Shown here: piece after piece, positions 53,817-64,000 of the stretch
Position numbering within the stretch: the stretch's first letter is position 1
How the letters are laid out: each line of letters opens with the position of its first letter
From: Taudactylus pleione
Lineage: Eukaryota; Chordata; Amphibia; Anura; Myobatrachidae
Direction of reading: 5' to 3'
DNA: 64,000 nt
Assembly (NCBI GenBank): GCA_031769625.1
Contig: JAUIMM010000113.1
Coordinates: forward strand, 15,100,501-15,164,500
Made by a program: the position numbers and the translations under genes
The notes under the pieces: model-generated
What the model saw: only the letters and a program-made list of their open reading frames with translations
What the model was told of the DNA's origin: nothing
Databases searched by the model: none

Positions 53817-55310
53817 TATGTGTCTAGTATTAATGCAATTTATCATTTTCAATGCGGTGCAAGGGTTGGAGAAGGGGTGATTTGTCCATTGCTTCTAAAG
53901 TGTAGGAGATTGGGTCTTGTTTTATACTTTTGTATGCGACACATTTTGCATCTTGCAGTTGTATACTTGTCGGAAAAGCCAATTTCAAGGGCTTTTAGTT
54001 CAGTTTCAGGTGTCATAAAAACAGTCAAATACATTAAGTGATACAAGTAATAAAAGCAATGCAGTAAAGTCCTAATGACCCCTCCCTCTACGATTCGGTT
54101 AAGGCATACAATAAAGATAAATGAAGATAAAGATAATTGTAGGTGAACTGGAAAATGGAAATGTTTTTCCTTAAAGTAGAATACATTAAAAGTAAAATGG
54201 TGGCATATTATTATACCTACTGTGGGTTATTCTATTTTTATTCATTTCTTTTTTTAATCACAGAAAATAAAAAAAGACAAATCATGTAAAAGTGACACCT
54301 TTAATGGATTATAAGAGGGTCCCGTTTCAAGCTCTCGGAATGCTGTACTAACAGCAAGGCTCACTTATCAACTGCAGAAAAACATGTGGTTCTATGTATT
54401 AGCAGCTTCGATTTTATGGTAACATTTTGCGTTGTGCACTTTCAGGTGGATACGTAAGGTGGCAAAACTAGGTATAGAATGTTTTTCCAGGAGCAGTTTC
54501 AAGAAATGAAAATTGGTAAACCCTAAGGGGGAATTCAATCATTTTTTTTTGCGCCAGATCTCCCATCTAAAGTGATGGGAAATGGGGTGAGGGGGAGAAT
54601 GATATTCAATTGTTTTGGGGGCTCATGCCTTTTCGCGCCCAAAAGCACTAGGTTTAGACGTGTAAAGCGGCTAAACCCATGCAAAGTCCTCTTTAGCGCA
54701 CCCAAACGATAGTTTGGGCACCCCCCAAGAAAACGTACTTTTCGTGGAAATCTGGTCGAGGGGAAAAAACCATTGATGTCTCCCTCAAGGGCACTTTGAG
54801 CAATCAAAAGATCAGTGCAGATCTGCATTTTGTGGGTGATTCATTGCAATAGTAACAAGTTTACATAATGTAATTGGTCCAAACTATTTCAGTGAAATGA
54901 CAAGAAGAATATAGGGTTCCACTTTGAGGAACTGACTTTAACCAAGAGGCAGGGTAGATCCAGACTATGTTTAACACAGAGATATGCACTAAAATAATTT
55001 TCACTGATTCTCAAACTGGGAATCTCTGTATTTATCCAGTAGTTGTTGCTGGATAACTTGAGTACAGCTCCTCCCGTTACATTTTACCTTGCTTTGTCTT
55101 TGGGACATAAAAATGTAAACCCATTCTATTTAAATGCAATTCTGTAAATTAGCAATATGCATTTCCATCTACAATGGCTGAGAAATTACTTTGCTGTTTA
55201 CTGGTTCAATAAAAAAAATGACTTCCACAAACTGATTTTTCTATAGAATAACTCAGTATAATGACCGTCCTTTCTCCCATAACACTGCAGCTGCTTATGT
55301 AAATGCTCTG
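53817..55310. other. Mostly unique sequence
   Basis: 54530 begins GGGGGAATTCAATC, one end of a GAATTCAATT-type MITE, with no clear partner before 54850. No gene found. Confidence 0.45.
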
Positions 55311-55760
55311 TTATTATTATTATTATCCTTTATTTATATGGCGCCACAAGGGTTCCGCAGCACCAAACAAAGTACATTAACGAATGAGCAAACTAGTAAA
55401 ACAGCGACTTGCAGTACAAGACAATACAGAATAAGAAAATGGTTTATAAACATTGCTGCAGCGATCATAACACTCAAAAAGCAGTAGGGTGTGAGGGAAG
55501 GAAAAGCACATAAGGAAACAGGACCCTGCTCGTGAGAGCTTACATTCTATAGGGGGGGGAGACAGACGGGGGTGACACATATAGTGTAGACAGTCAGGAA
55601 GAAGCATGTGAGCAGCAGGTTAGGATGAGAGCTGGAAGGCTTTGAAGTAGTGAGTCTTGAGAGCCCGTTTGAAGATTTGTAGAGAGGTGGAGAGAGTACC
55701 AGAGGTAAGGAAGCAGCACGGGCGAGATCTTGGAGCCAGGAGTGGAAGGAAGTGATCAAT
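55311..55760. repeat. Interspersed repeat with (TTA)n tail, copy 2
   Basis: (TTA)n at 55311-55326 leads into CCTTTATTTATATGGCGCCA and GGGTTCCGCAGC, then GCTCGTGAGAGCTTACATTC. Homologous to 40267-40640, and extends further (GTCTTGAGAGCCCGTTTGAA near 55650). Confidence 0.7.
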
Positions 55761-56781
55761 AGACAAGAGAGGTGGATGCATTTGTAGGAAAGGGAGGGAG
55801 ATTAGTGTGATGTAGATGAAGATGTGGTGAAGTGATAGGGAGAGGAGGGTGGGTGCTGAGCTTAGTGGTTGGGTAGTAGGACCATTGTGGGGGAGAAAAG
55901 AATGAAAGAGGAGTAACAGGAGAGGAGAAGGAGGGAAGCAGAGGGGAGGAATACAGAGGACGGGAGGAGACTAGGGGGGAAGGATAGAGGTGGGAACAGG
56001 GGGCAGAATAAATGATTAGGTAGGCACTGAGTAAAGTGAGAATTTGAAGAAAACATGGTCACGGTGTGGATGAGGTAAGAATAGTGTATGTCTGAGAACG
56101 ACAGTGTTGAAGGTTTTTCAAAAATCCTGGTGAAAGTACACTGTTGGTGAATGCGTATGCTTAATGAACAAAGTATGTTTTTATTATTATTATTGAGGGG
56201 AATATATGTAATTTAAAGTGTTTTGAAAATGAGTAATGAAAAAGAAGTTCAAAGTTGTGAAGCTAGGCAAAAGCAATGGTAAATCAGACCATATATGCAA
56301 GGTTTAGAGGTCATTTTGCATTGGTACAAATAAGAATTTAGATTTTTGTGAAAAAAGAGGCAGCACAAATAGTAGCAAGTGAGATAATGTCTATGCAATG
56401 ATTACACAAGGAGTTCAGTGTTGCATGTCCTGGTTATGCAGGCAGCAGGTGTTTGTTGTGAAGAGGTAGTGAACTCACACTTGATGCTCCATAGTTGTAC
56501 ATATGCAGTATTGATAGCAGTTTAGTTGTGTTTCATGAAATGTTCTCCTTCTGTTTTCCTTCGGTGTAACGCTGAAATTTTTCCTAAAATCTATATTGCA
56601 CTTGTGATTCTGCACTTAGGAATCTGCTAACTCCAGCCAAGGCTAAAACAGCCTAGTGAATGATATTTAAGTAGAGATGTAGCCAAGTGTGCATCCTAAT
56701 TAATGACAACCCCCCACTAGCCAGCCAGTACAGACCAGCAATGAAATGGCTTAAACAAACATGTAGCACATACCAAACATT
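55761..56781. other. Purine-rich then unique sequence
   Basis: 55780-56000 is GGAGA/GGGA-rich and may belong to the repeat before it. CGGTGTAACGCTGAAATTTT near 56562 recurs, diverged, at 57262, so 56560-56640 and 57260-57345 are direct duplicates of about 80 bp. Confidence 0.5.
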
Positions 56782-57076
56782 GAAAGTGCATTCAAACGTA
56801 ACGATTTTTTGAACGATTTAACTATAGTGACGTCGTTCTCGTTCAATCATTGAAAAAATCGTTCAGTTTCTGAGGTATAACGATGAACGATTATCGTTCA
56901 TGCGCGTTCCCGTTTGCAGTTCATTCTGACTCATCAACTGATCGATTTTCATTAAGGGAAGTTACAAAAATCGTTTGTAGTTCAAAAAAATCGTTCATTA
57001 CACTTTAAAAAATCTGACAGATAATCGTTCATAAAATCGTTGGTAACAAAATCGTTGTGTGTGTGTATGCACCTTT
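56782..57076. repeat. Palindromic MITE (about 295 bp)
   Basis: AAGTGCATTCAAACGTAACG at the left faces AAGGTGCATACACACAACG (inverted) at the right. Inside, AATCGTT/AACGATT words recur in both orientations. Confidence 0.65.
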
Positions 57077-57514
57077 ATGACTTAAGTTCAGTCATGCCTA
57101 CACAAAATCTAATGACTAGAGATAGTACTTATGGCAATTTATATACAATAAAATATTATAAGACTGCAGCAGACTTGCGATAATAATTGCTGATTACCTG
57201 TTGGGAGACAGAGATAGGAGGGGTCAATTCAATCAATATCAGCTGAGGATATAACCAGTAACGCCGGTCTAACGCTGACATTTTCCCTAAAATCTATATT
57301 GCACTTGTGATTCTTCACTTAGGAGTCTGCTAACTCCAGCCAAGACAATATCTAGTGGAAATTTCTACAATGTTTCAACAGTTTAATATAAAAAAATTCT
57401 TGCACAGCAATGATTAATGAACAGCAGAGGACACAATGCAGCACCCAGTTATATCAGAGTGTATGTGTGTGTGTGTGTATATATGTATATATATGTATAT
57501 ATAATATATACACA
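57077..57514. other. Spacer with TG/TA microsatellite
   Basis: (TG)n and (TATATG)n at 57464-57514 directly abut the Tc1 element. Confidence 0.6.
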
Positions 57515-57735
57515 CAGTCAGGTCCATAAATATTGGGACATTGACAGAATTTTCATATTTTGTCCTCTATTCACCACCACAATGGCTTTGAAATGAAACA
57601 AACAAGATGTGATTTAACTGCAGACTTTCAGATTTAATTTGAGGGTAATTACATCCAAATCAGGTGAATGGTGTTGGAATTACAACTGTTTCTATATGTG
57701 CCTCCCACTTTTTAAGGGGCCAAAAGTAATGGGAC
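57515..57735 (+). repeat. Tc1 terminal inverted repeat, left
   Basis: Pairs with 58926-59146 with a few percent mismatches. Contains the inner box AAGGGGCCAAAAGTAATGGG as well as the outer end. Confidence 0.9.
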
Positions 57736-57800
57736 AAACTAAACAATCCTAAATCTAACTTTCACTTTTTAATACTTTGTTGCAAATCCTTTGCAGACAA

Positions 57801-58787
57801 TTACAGACTGGAACGCATAGATATCACCAGACACTGGGTTTCATCCCTGGTGATGCTCTGCCAGGCCTCTACTGCAAATGTCTTCAGTTCCTGCTTGTTC
57901 TTGGGGCATTTTCCCTTCAGTTTTGTCTTCATCAAGTGAAATGCATGCTCAATCGGATTCAGGTCAGGGGACTGACTTGGCCATTGCATAACATTCCACT
58001 TTTTAGCCTTACAAAACTCTTTGGTTGCTTTTGCAGTATGCTTCGTGTCATTGTCCATCTGCACTGTGAAGCGCTGTCCAATGAGTTCTGAAGCATTTGA
58101 CTGAATATGAGCATATAATATTGCCCGAAACACTTCAGAATTCATTCTGCTGCTTTTATCAGCAGTCACATCATCTATAAATACAAGGGAACCAGTTCCT
58201 TTGGCAGCCATACATGCCCACGCCATGACACTACCACCACCATGCTTCACTGATGAGGTGGTATGTTTTGGATCATGAGCAGTTCCTTTTCTTCTCTTCC
58301 CATATCTCTGGTACAAGTTGATCTTTGTCTCATCTGTCAATAGGATGTTGTTCCAGAACTGTAATGGCTTTTTTAGATGTTGTTTGGCAAACTCTAATCT
58401 GGTCTTCCTGTTTTTGTGGCTCACCAATGGTTTGCATCTTGTGGTGAACCCTCTATATTCACTCTTGTGAAGTCTTCTCTTGATTGTTGACTTTGACACA
58501 TATACATCTACCTCCTGGAGAGTGTTCTTGATTTGGCCAACTGTTGTGAAGGGGTTTTTCTTCACCAGGGAAATAATTATTTTGTCATCCACCACAGTTG
58601 TTTTCCGTGGTCTTCCAGGTCTTTTGGTGTTGCTGAGCTCTCCGGTACGTTCTTTCTTTTTAAGAATGTTCCAAACAGTTGATTTGGCCACACCTAATGT
58701 TTTTGCTATCTCTCTGATGGGTTTGTTTTGATTTTTCAGCCTAATGATGGCTTGCTTCACTGATAGTGACAGCTCTTTGGATCTCAT
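57801..58787 (-). CDS. Tc1 transposase, DD34E, C-terminal tail frameshifted
   Basis: A 328-residue frame from ATG 58787 (MRSKELSLSVKQ). It has two N-terminal helix-turn-helix regions (about residues 1-55 and 65-110) joined by a GRPR AT-hook-like motif (58-61), then the DDE core: D152 in LLTDETKINLY, D245 in VQMDNDTKHT and E280 in SPDLNPIEHAFHLMK, with exactly 34 residues between the last two, and a glycine-rich HGGGSVMAW box. The enzyme would cut and paste the element at TA sites. The frame stops early at MRSSL; 13-14 further codons that look coding continue in another frame to a TAA near 57773, so a small deletion removed the tail. Whether it is still active is unknown. Confidence 0.92.
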   Translation of the reverse strand: MRSKELSLSVKQAIIRLKNQNKPIREIAKTLGVAKSTVWNILKKKERTGELSNTKRPGRPRKTTVVDDKIIISLVKKNPFTTVGQIKNTLQEVDVYVSKSTIKRRLHKSEYRGFTTRCKPLVSHKNRKTRLEFAKQHLKKPLQFWNNILLTDETKINLYQRYGKRRKGTAHDPKHTTSSVKHGGGSVMAWACMAAKGTGSLVFIDDVTADKSSRMNSEVFRAILYAHIQSNASELIGQRFTVQMDNDTKHTAKATKEFCKAKKWNVMQWPSQSPDLNPIEHAFHLMKTKLKGKCPKNKQELKTFAVEAWQSITRDETQCLVISMRSSL

Positions 58788-58925
58788 ATTGAGAGTCGAC
58801 AGCAACTGATTCCAAATGCAAATGTCACACCTAGAATCAACTCCAGACCTTTTACCTGCTTAATTGATAATGAAATAATGAGGGAATAGCCCACACCTGT
58901 CCATGAAATAGCTTTTGAGTTGATA

Positions 58926-59146
58926 GTCCCATTACTTTTGGCCCCTTAAAAAGTGAGAGGCACATATTGAAACTGTTGTAATTCCTACACCGTTCACCCG
59001 ATTTGGATGTAATTACCCTCAAATTAAATCTGAAAGTCTGAAGTTAAAGCACATCTTGCTTGATTCATTTCAAAACCATTGTGGTGGTGAATAGAGGCCA
59101 AAATCTGAAAATTCTGTCAATGTCCCAATATTTATGGACCTGACTG
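58926..59146 (-). repeat. Tc1 terminal inverted repeat, right
   Basis: Reverse complement of the left repeat, same length (221 bp). Confidence 0.9.
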
Positions 59147-59181
59147 TGTGTGTGTGTATATGTATATATGTGTATATGTAT

Positions 59182-59188
<7 letters not shown>

Positions 59189-59240
<52 letters not shown>
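59189..59240. repeat. (TA)n microsatellite
   Basis: About 26 uninterrupted TA dinucleotides to the right of the Tc1 element. Confidence 0.97.
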
Positions 59241-59241
<1 letters not shown>

Positions 59242-59594
59242 CAATATGTCAGAACAGTGGTGATAGAACTTGAACGTTGACAGATAATTTGAACAACTTG
59301 AGCCACCTAGTCTGACCGGTTACCTGAATTTTACGTCACAGGCAAAGTTGTGCAGAAACTTCCTTCTGAGTTTTCCTATATACAAGAAGCGGCAGCTATT
59401 GTGTGCTCTTACCCATTACACAAGAATGCAATCTTACTAGGAACCAGTGTTTGCATAATTTGAATAGGAACTGGTGAAATCACTATGGCACATCATGCAT
59501 CAATTAAGTTGCTGGGTTCTAAATGATGGGATACGCTGCATTGTCTTAATATGGCTTTGTCCACTGTTTGAAGCCAACACATGCACCTCATACA
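59241..59594. other. No gene recognised
   Basis: Ordinary sequence between repeats. Confidence 0.4.
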
Positions 59595-59975
59595 GATGTG
59601 TCCTCCTACATCTAGCCTCAATACGGCGCAAAACACCTGGCGTGAGTGAGCCCGCCAGGCTCCACGTGACTTGGCTTGTGCCGAGCGTTTTTTTTTTGCC
59701 CATCTTCGTTGCAATCTGATGCAACAAACTGCTTCATGACACTACACTGATTAATTTAATATGCAACACTTCTGTGTGCGTCTGAGTCTGTAAATGAAGC
59801 ACAACGGAACATGGCATGAAAAAAAGCCGCAGCCGCTGCATCCTAGCACTTTGTATACAGATTCAGACTCCGTCGCACACAGATATGAAAGTGTCGCATA
59901 GCAAATCAATCTGTGCAGTCTCATGAAGCTGTTTGTTACATCCAATTGCTAATTAAGGCGGATTTACAGGGAAAA
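59595..59975. repeat. Palindromic MITE, copy 2
   Basis: CAAACTGCTTCATGACACTA (59726) faces GTCTCATGAAGCTGTTTGTT (59918); GTCTGAGTCTGTA (59778) faces ACAGATTCAGACTCCGTC (59856). Related to 45250-45640. Confidence 0.7.
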
Positions 59976-60240
59976 AAAGTATGCTTGTGCAAGAAAATAC
60001 GCATGGGATAGCGGGGGATGGGGCTACGATTCATCCCCCAGACCTCCCACTTGTGCTCTGTAAGTGGGCAGCAGCAATGGAGTGCAAACGGGTGGATGGG
60101 GGCTTTGGTTGGTAGCGGGCGGTGGAGGAGGGTGTGGGAGACTTGCCTGCTTTTCTGGGTGGCCAGGAGGGCCACCCGGTTTTTGGAAGCCTCCCGGCCA
60201 TTTTGGGAGAGTAGGCAAGTATGGTGGGTACCCAGCTTTA
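59976..60240. repeat. Right half of a 'cttgcctac' MITE
   Basis: CTGTAAGTGGGCAGCAGCAA through GGAGAGTAGGCAAGTATGGT is homologous to 62075-62238. The left end of the element is missing. Confidence 0.65.
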
Positions 60241-60697
60241 CAGCGTGAATCAAACATATCAAAGGTACATTGTAGACCCAGTATGAACACTAGAATATAT
60301 AATCATAAAATAATCCTCAAGCAGGTAATTCAAGAACAGAAAAAAATATTGCTGACCAGTTCAGGGGCATTGGAGGGATGAACAGTGAGACAGCCCCATA
60401 GTAAAGAGAGTGCAAAAATGCTCAATTGTGAGATAGGTAGTTGGTAAGAATACCTTACTGAGAAACAATCTGATAATTTGAACCAGGCAGAGGGTGGAGC
60501 ATAGGTAAAATTAAAGTCTAGATGCCATGTGAGCCTTGGGATTAAATTACAGCATGAACCAGGAGCAACTAATAAAAATAATCAACCTATATAGTTGCAT
60601 TAAAAAAAAAAATCAACCCTAATGAATACAGTGCAAACTGAACAGAAGATCAAACAGTCCACATTCTGGAGCCGTGAATGATCCTATAGAGTAGGTG
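60241..60697. other. No gene recognised
   Basis: A/T-rich, with no repeats seen. Confidence 0.4.
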
Positions 60698-60840
60698 TAG
60701 GCAACCTCCAGCGCCCCAGCTGCTGTGGAACCGCACCTCTCAGCTTGTGTTGCCACAGTTTTAGCACTCCCTTAACAAAACTAAGACAGGGCATGCTGTT
60801 ATATGTAGTTCCACAGGGCTGGAGCGCCACAGGTTGCCTG
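60698..60840. mobile_element. hAT-like MITE (143 bp)
   Basis: Ends TAGGCAACCTCCAGCGCCCC and, inverted, CAGGCAACCTGTGGCGCTCC. CTGTGGAAC near 60722 faces GTTCCACAG near 60807. The flanks show no clear 8-bp duplication. Confidence 0.6.
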
Positions 60841-61489
60841 TCCCTATGGTAGAGAACCTGCAAAAAGAAGAGAGAGGAAGGAGAAAAATACTAAACGCAA
60901 CAAGGCACATCAAAGCCCAGGGAAGTTGGACATCTTTTATCTTTCCTCCGTTGTGTAATACTACAAATCCACAAAAACTCTGATATCTTTCTATAAATGT
61001 ATGTTTTATCTAATAACGGGGAATTGTGGTTTGAAAGTGTCAGAGTCCTTATAATTGGCCACATTTGCCTAATGATTGTAATCCTTGTAGTTTTCCTGTT
61101 CCACAGCAGAGGCAGAAAAGCATTGGGTAGACTAATGAAATCATACATTGTCAGAGCCATCACTACTATTAGTTCAAATCCCTACACGCCGAAGAATAAA
61201 ATGAAGCACGAGGACTGTGGTCAGCTGTTTTAGTGGATGTAAGAGTTGATATGTAAGTAGGAAATGTGTAATTGAATTTAGTTGAGAAATTAGGTCAGAC
61301 AATGTTCTCTGGCACCGAGTTGCAAATGTATTTATGTTTCTGTATTATGTGCCCTGTGTAAATGTTGTGTGTTTTTGCCTTAAATGAAACTGTTTTGTTA
61401 GGAAAACTTTTCAAAAGCAGCACTTTACATTGCTTTGTGGTAGCTTAAATCTTGCATATCATTGATATAGGGGACAGGTGCTTTTGGGG
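60841..61489. other. No gene recognised
   Basis: Ordinary sequence. A 78-codon frame at 60997-61233 with a hydrophobic stretch (LIIGHICLMIVILVVFLFHS) looks like a single membrane segment but has no family I know and no supporting signals. Confidence 0.4.
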
Positions 61490-61815
61490 GGAGGGGTACG
61501 GGATGCCGACGCTCGGGATCCCAGTTAACAGAATCCCGACACAGGCATCCGTACAGGGTTAGGATATCGACAGACAGGTACCTCTCCCTATCCAGTGTCT
61601 GAATCTATCCTCCCCCCTAATGCCTAAACCTAACCTCCACCTCTCTGCACCCTAGCTCTCCCCCTAGTGCCTAACCTTCCCCCTAACCCCGCTACTTACC
61701 TTTTGGATTCCAGCGGTCAAAATGCCGGCACCGGCATTCTGACTGCCGGAATCCCAGAGGTCAGGATATTGAACGCATCCCATGACAGTCTGAATCCCCA
61801 CGGACAGGATATTGA
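61490..61815. repeat. MITE with GCCGGCAT-type arms and CCTAACC core
   Basis: GGGATGCCGACGCTCGGGAT at the left and CCGGCACCGGCATTCTGACT at the right flank a short CCTAAACCTAACCTCC array (61615-61690). Fourth locus of this layout. Confidence 0.65.
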
Positions 61816-61828
61816 CTGCATCTCTTTG

Positions 61829-62238
61829 GGGTAGAGGGCATACTTGCCTACTTTGCTGCCCCCTCCTACGGGAGGGGCAGCCAGGTCGGCAGAGAGGGGG
61901 CGTGGTGGTCCAGAAAGTGTGCGGTTCAGGGGGTGTGGCAGCATGATGGCGTCATTGTGGCCCCACCCCTCACTATGCAGTTCCGAAAAAACAGGTACTG
62001 TATAGCGGGGGCGGGGCTGCGATGATGCAATTTCCTGCGAATCGCGTAATTAACCCCCCGGATGCCCACTTGTGCTCTGTAAGTGGGTGGCAGTGGTGGG
62101 TTGCGAGCGGATGGAGTGGAGGTTGCGAGCTGGTGGAGGGAGGAGATGTGGGAGATTTGCCTACTTCTCCGGTGGCCGGGAGCACCACCCGATTTTCGGG
62201 AGCCACCCAACCATTCCGGGAGTGTAGGCCAGTATGGG
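61829..62238. repeat. 'Cttgcctac' MITE, full copy
   Basis: The left end GCATACTTGCCTACTTTGCT faces GGGAGTGTAGGCCAGTATGG at the right. It includes a GGGGGCGGGGCTGCGATGAT stretch also seen at 29646. Confidence 0.6.
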
Positions 62239-62789
62239 AGAGGGGCCAGAATAAGGATGGCTCCAAGCATCTTTGGTTAGCAACCAAAGATGGTGAGTAT
62301 CTGCGACGGATGCCCGATGGCGGCTTTAATCTGTGCATGTGTAACCAGGGACCATTGATGGACCGTCAGTTAATACATCAACCGTCATTTATAATTACCG
62401 TGTCAGTGGCCATCCCTAAGCCAGGATTCTTTAGCTAGGGTCTGCATTTATGTAGAATTAACTCTTTTGGGGAACTTATAAATTACACTTTACTTTGTCT
62501 GTTTTTATGTTGCATGATTATATAAAAAAATTTAAATCATTTTATTCTATATGATGAGTTAATTAGAAATTCAGGATTATGCGCAGCATGGTAAACCGAT
62601 CTATCATTTGTTGTTCTATCTATATCTAGTAGTGGGTATCCAGCATTAGTCTTGGTTTGGGTGAAACCATCTGTTTAGTAATCAGTGTTTTGTTGGTACT
62701 CTACAGAAGGAACCTTCTAATAATAGAGGATATTCACCTCCTCTCAGCCGTTGATCACCCAGTATTATAGTGCATAATGAAAAGTGTAA
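62239..62789. other. No gene recognised
   Basis: CTTTGGTTAGCAACCAAAG forms a short hairpin at 62271-62289. The rest is A/T-rich. Confidence 0.45.
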
Positions 62790-63060
62790 AAGGACATGTT
62801 ATGTCTATATGGATTAGAGGGTGTGATATACAATTTTGATGTTCAAGATGTAAACAATTAGAATGTCCACATTGATGGGGTCTCAATGTCGACATTTGAT
62901 ATGTCGACACTTAACATTTTGCATGTTAACAGTGAGTATGTCGACTGTACTATTTTACCTTGACCACAGTCTAAATCTAACACGCATACGTTCATAATCT
63001 AGACGTGCATAATGTCGACATTCTGAATGTCAGCATTCTAAGCTATTTAAAATTACAGTG
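62790..63060. repeat. MITE rich in ATGTCGACAT words
   Basis: TCAATGTCGACATTTGATAT, ATATGTCGACAC, AGTATGTCGACT and CATAATGTCGACATTCTGAA recur in both orientations, the mark of a palindromic non-autonomous element. Confidence 0.5.
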
Positions 63061-63933
63061 TAGACGTACTTGTTGTCTAAGTGACTGCATACCTGACTAA
63101 GTTGCATAATGGTGGGTTTCGTTCTGATCGAAATGAAATAGTACACATGTGACCAAAATGAGTGCGGTACAAATGAACACACTTTATTTACAAGTTACAA
63201 ACAAACAAAAAACATACAAAGTATACAGTATACTCAACTTTTGTCTATGTATTCAGATGACACCGGTAAATCATCATCTCCAACATAAGATGTACTTCAT
63301 CTTCTTCTTCTGGGGAGCCCTCGTTTCAAAACGCCCAGGTAGTTCAATTTACATTGCAGGCATCCTTACTGCAGACTTAGAGATCCATGCACGAGCCAAG
63401 AACTTTTGTGTACCTCTGATTTATATACCCTAGTCTGGGGTGTTGGCTTTCCGGATATTAAGCCCATATTAATTACAAACTAGGTACTGTACCAAGCACT
63501 GATTGGTCCAGCATAGCATTAACCATGCTTATCTCTATTGCACATGCTCTGTAAGCATATACTCAGACAAAGAGATATAGCAATGACGTATCCTAATGTA
63601 TGGAGATGAACCTCTTTCAAAACCTCTTTTGTGTGTAGAGTCTGGACATCACTAACAGTTACCCATAATGCTTAGCATCTCTACACAGCTTTACAGTGGT
63701 CACCTCATTGGAATGTGGTTCACTACTGATAAGAACATGTAAGGCATGAATGGCTCATTATACTTCTACTAAAAGCAGTGGCAGGTACCAGCTAGGCCTC
63801 AATTTATGTCTTCTTTGACCAAAAAAGGTTATATCTAACAATTCTGTCCATAGACTGCAACTATAGTACAATCTCTTTTCAAACCTCAAAGAGGCCTAGC
63901 AAGGGTATATATGTTTGTTACAACTTCAACTTA
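63061..63933. other. No gene recognised
   Basis: ACACTTTATTTACAAG at 63179 suggests an inverted poly(A) signal of a retroelement, but no LTR border or coding part was found. Confidence 0.4.
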
Positions 63934-64000
63934 CAGTCAGGTGCATAAATATTGGGACATTGACAGAATTTTCATATTTTGGCCTCTATTCACCACCGCA
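63934..64000. mobile_element. Second Tc1 copy, start only
   Basis: From CAGTCAGGTGCATAAATATT to the window edge the sequence matches the terminal repeat of the element at 57515 with only a few differences. A TA dinucleotide (63932-63933) stands directly before it, as Tc1 insertion requires. Confidence 0.9.

Larger units (their letters stand above)
57515..59146 (-). mobile_element. Tc1 element, nearly intact (1,632 bp)
   Basis: Inverted terminal repeats of 221 bp each (57515-57735 and 58926-59146), beginning CAGTCAGGTCCATAAATATT, flank one transposase gene on the minus strand. Both ends sit in TG/TA microsatellite DNA, so the TA duplication cannot be shown. The first 67 bp of a second copy lie at 63934-64000. 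Confidence 0.95.

Noticed and set aside
60997..61233. Small membrane protein candidate
   Set aside because: Only one hydrophobic stretch in A/T-rich DNA; no homology or promoter signals.

Overview
The window looks like intergenic or intronic DNA from a large, repeat-rich vertebrate genome, most likely an amphibian and probably a frog. The reasons are DIRS-type YR retroelements beside Ty3/Gypsy LTR elements, a near-intact Tc1 element, hAT, PIF/Harbinger and TTAA-target MITE families in many copies, and many ~30-bp minisatellites. The organism call is inference; no species marker is visible. There are no bacterial operons and no rRNA, tRNA or CRISPR. Almost every long open frame is a transposon gene or an accidental frame inside a tandem repeat.

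Left edge (1-3.3 kb, minus strand): one end of a Ty3/Gypsy-like LTR retrotransposon. It has an LTR with TATA box and poly(A) signal, a primer-binding site, an intact gag with a CCHC knuckle and then, in the -1 frame, an open frame carrying a complete Y-box cold-shock domain (CSD) that runs off the window. A GTTAAAC slippery heptamer followed 8 nt later by a possible H-type pseudoknot lies in the gag/CSD overlap. This apparent capture of a host RNA-packaging domain is the best candidate here for something undescribed.

3.3-11 kb: a decayed hAT element whose dimerisation domain is joined to two large tandem arrays, then MITEs and minisatellites. 11-21 kb, plus strand: a broken DIRS retroelement (gag, RT, RNase H, tyrosine recombinase). 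One hAT MITE sits directly before its gag start and one Harbinger MITE lies inside gag. A Harbinger relic with a SANT/Myb-like gene (minus strand) abuts its 3' end, followed by a Ty3/Gypsy pol fragment with an LTR full of tandem arrays.

21-33 kb: MITEs, a long interrupted palindrome, and a belt of ~30-bp minisatellites. A 1.6-kb MITE carries two other MITEs, and a 553-bp MITE folds into eleven successive hairpins. Near 33.2-33.34 kb is the only candidate host exon: a GC-box-bearing leader, an ATG in strong Kozak context, six codons and a GTGAGT splice donor. The DNA to its right would then be first intron.

34-64 kb: low-density unique sequence with MITEs (two abutting TTAA elements, more Harbinger-type and hAT copies), relics of a second Tc1 family, a 1,632-bp Tc1 element with DD34E transposase at 57.5-59.1 kb, and the first 67 bp of another copy of it at the right edge. 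Where exact target-site duplications could be read (TGA, AAT, TTT, ATA, TTG, ATT, TTA, TTAA, 8-bp hAT sites) they are stated, because they fix element ends and insertion order.
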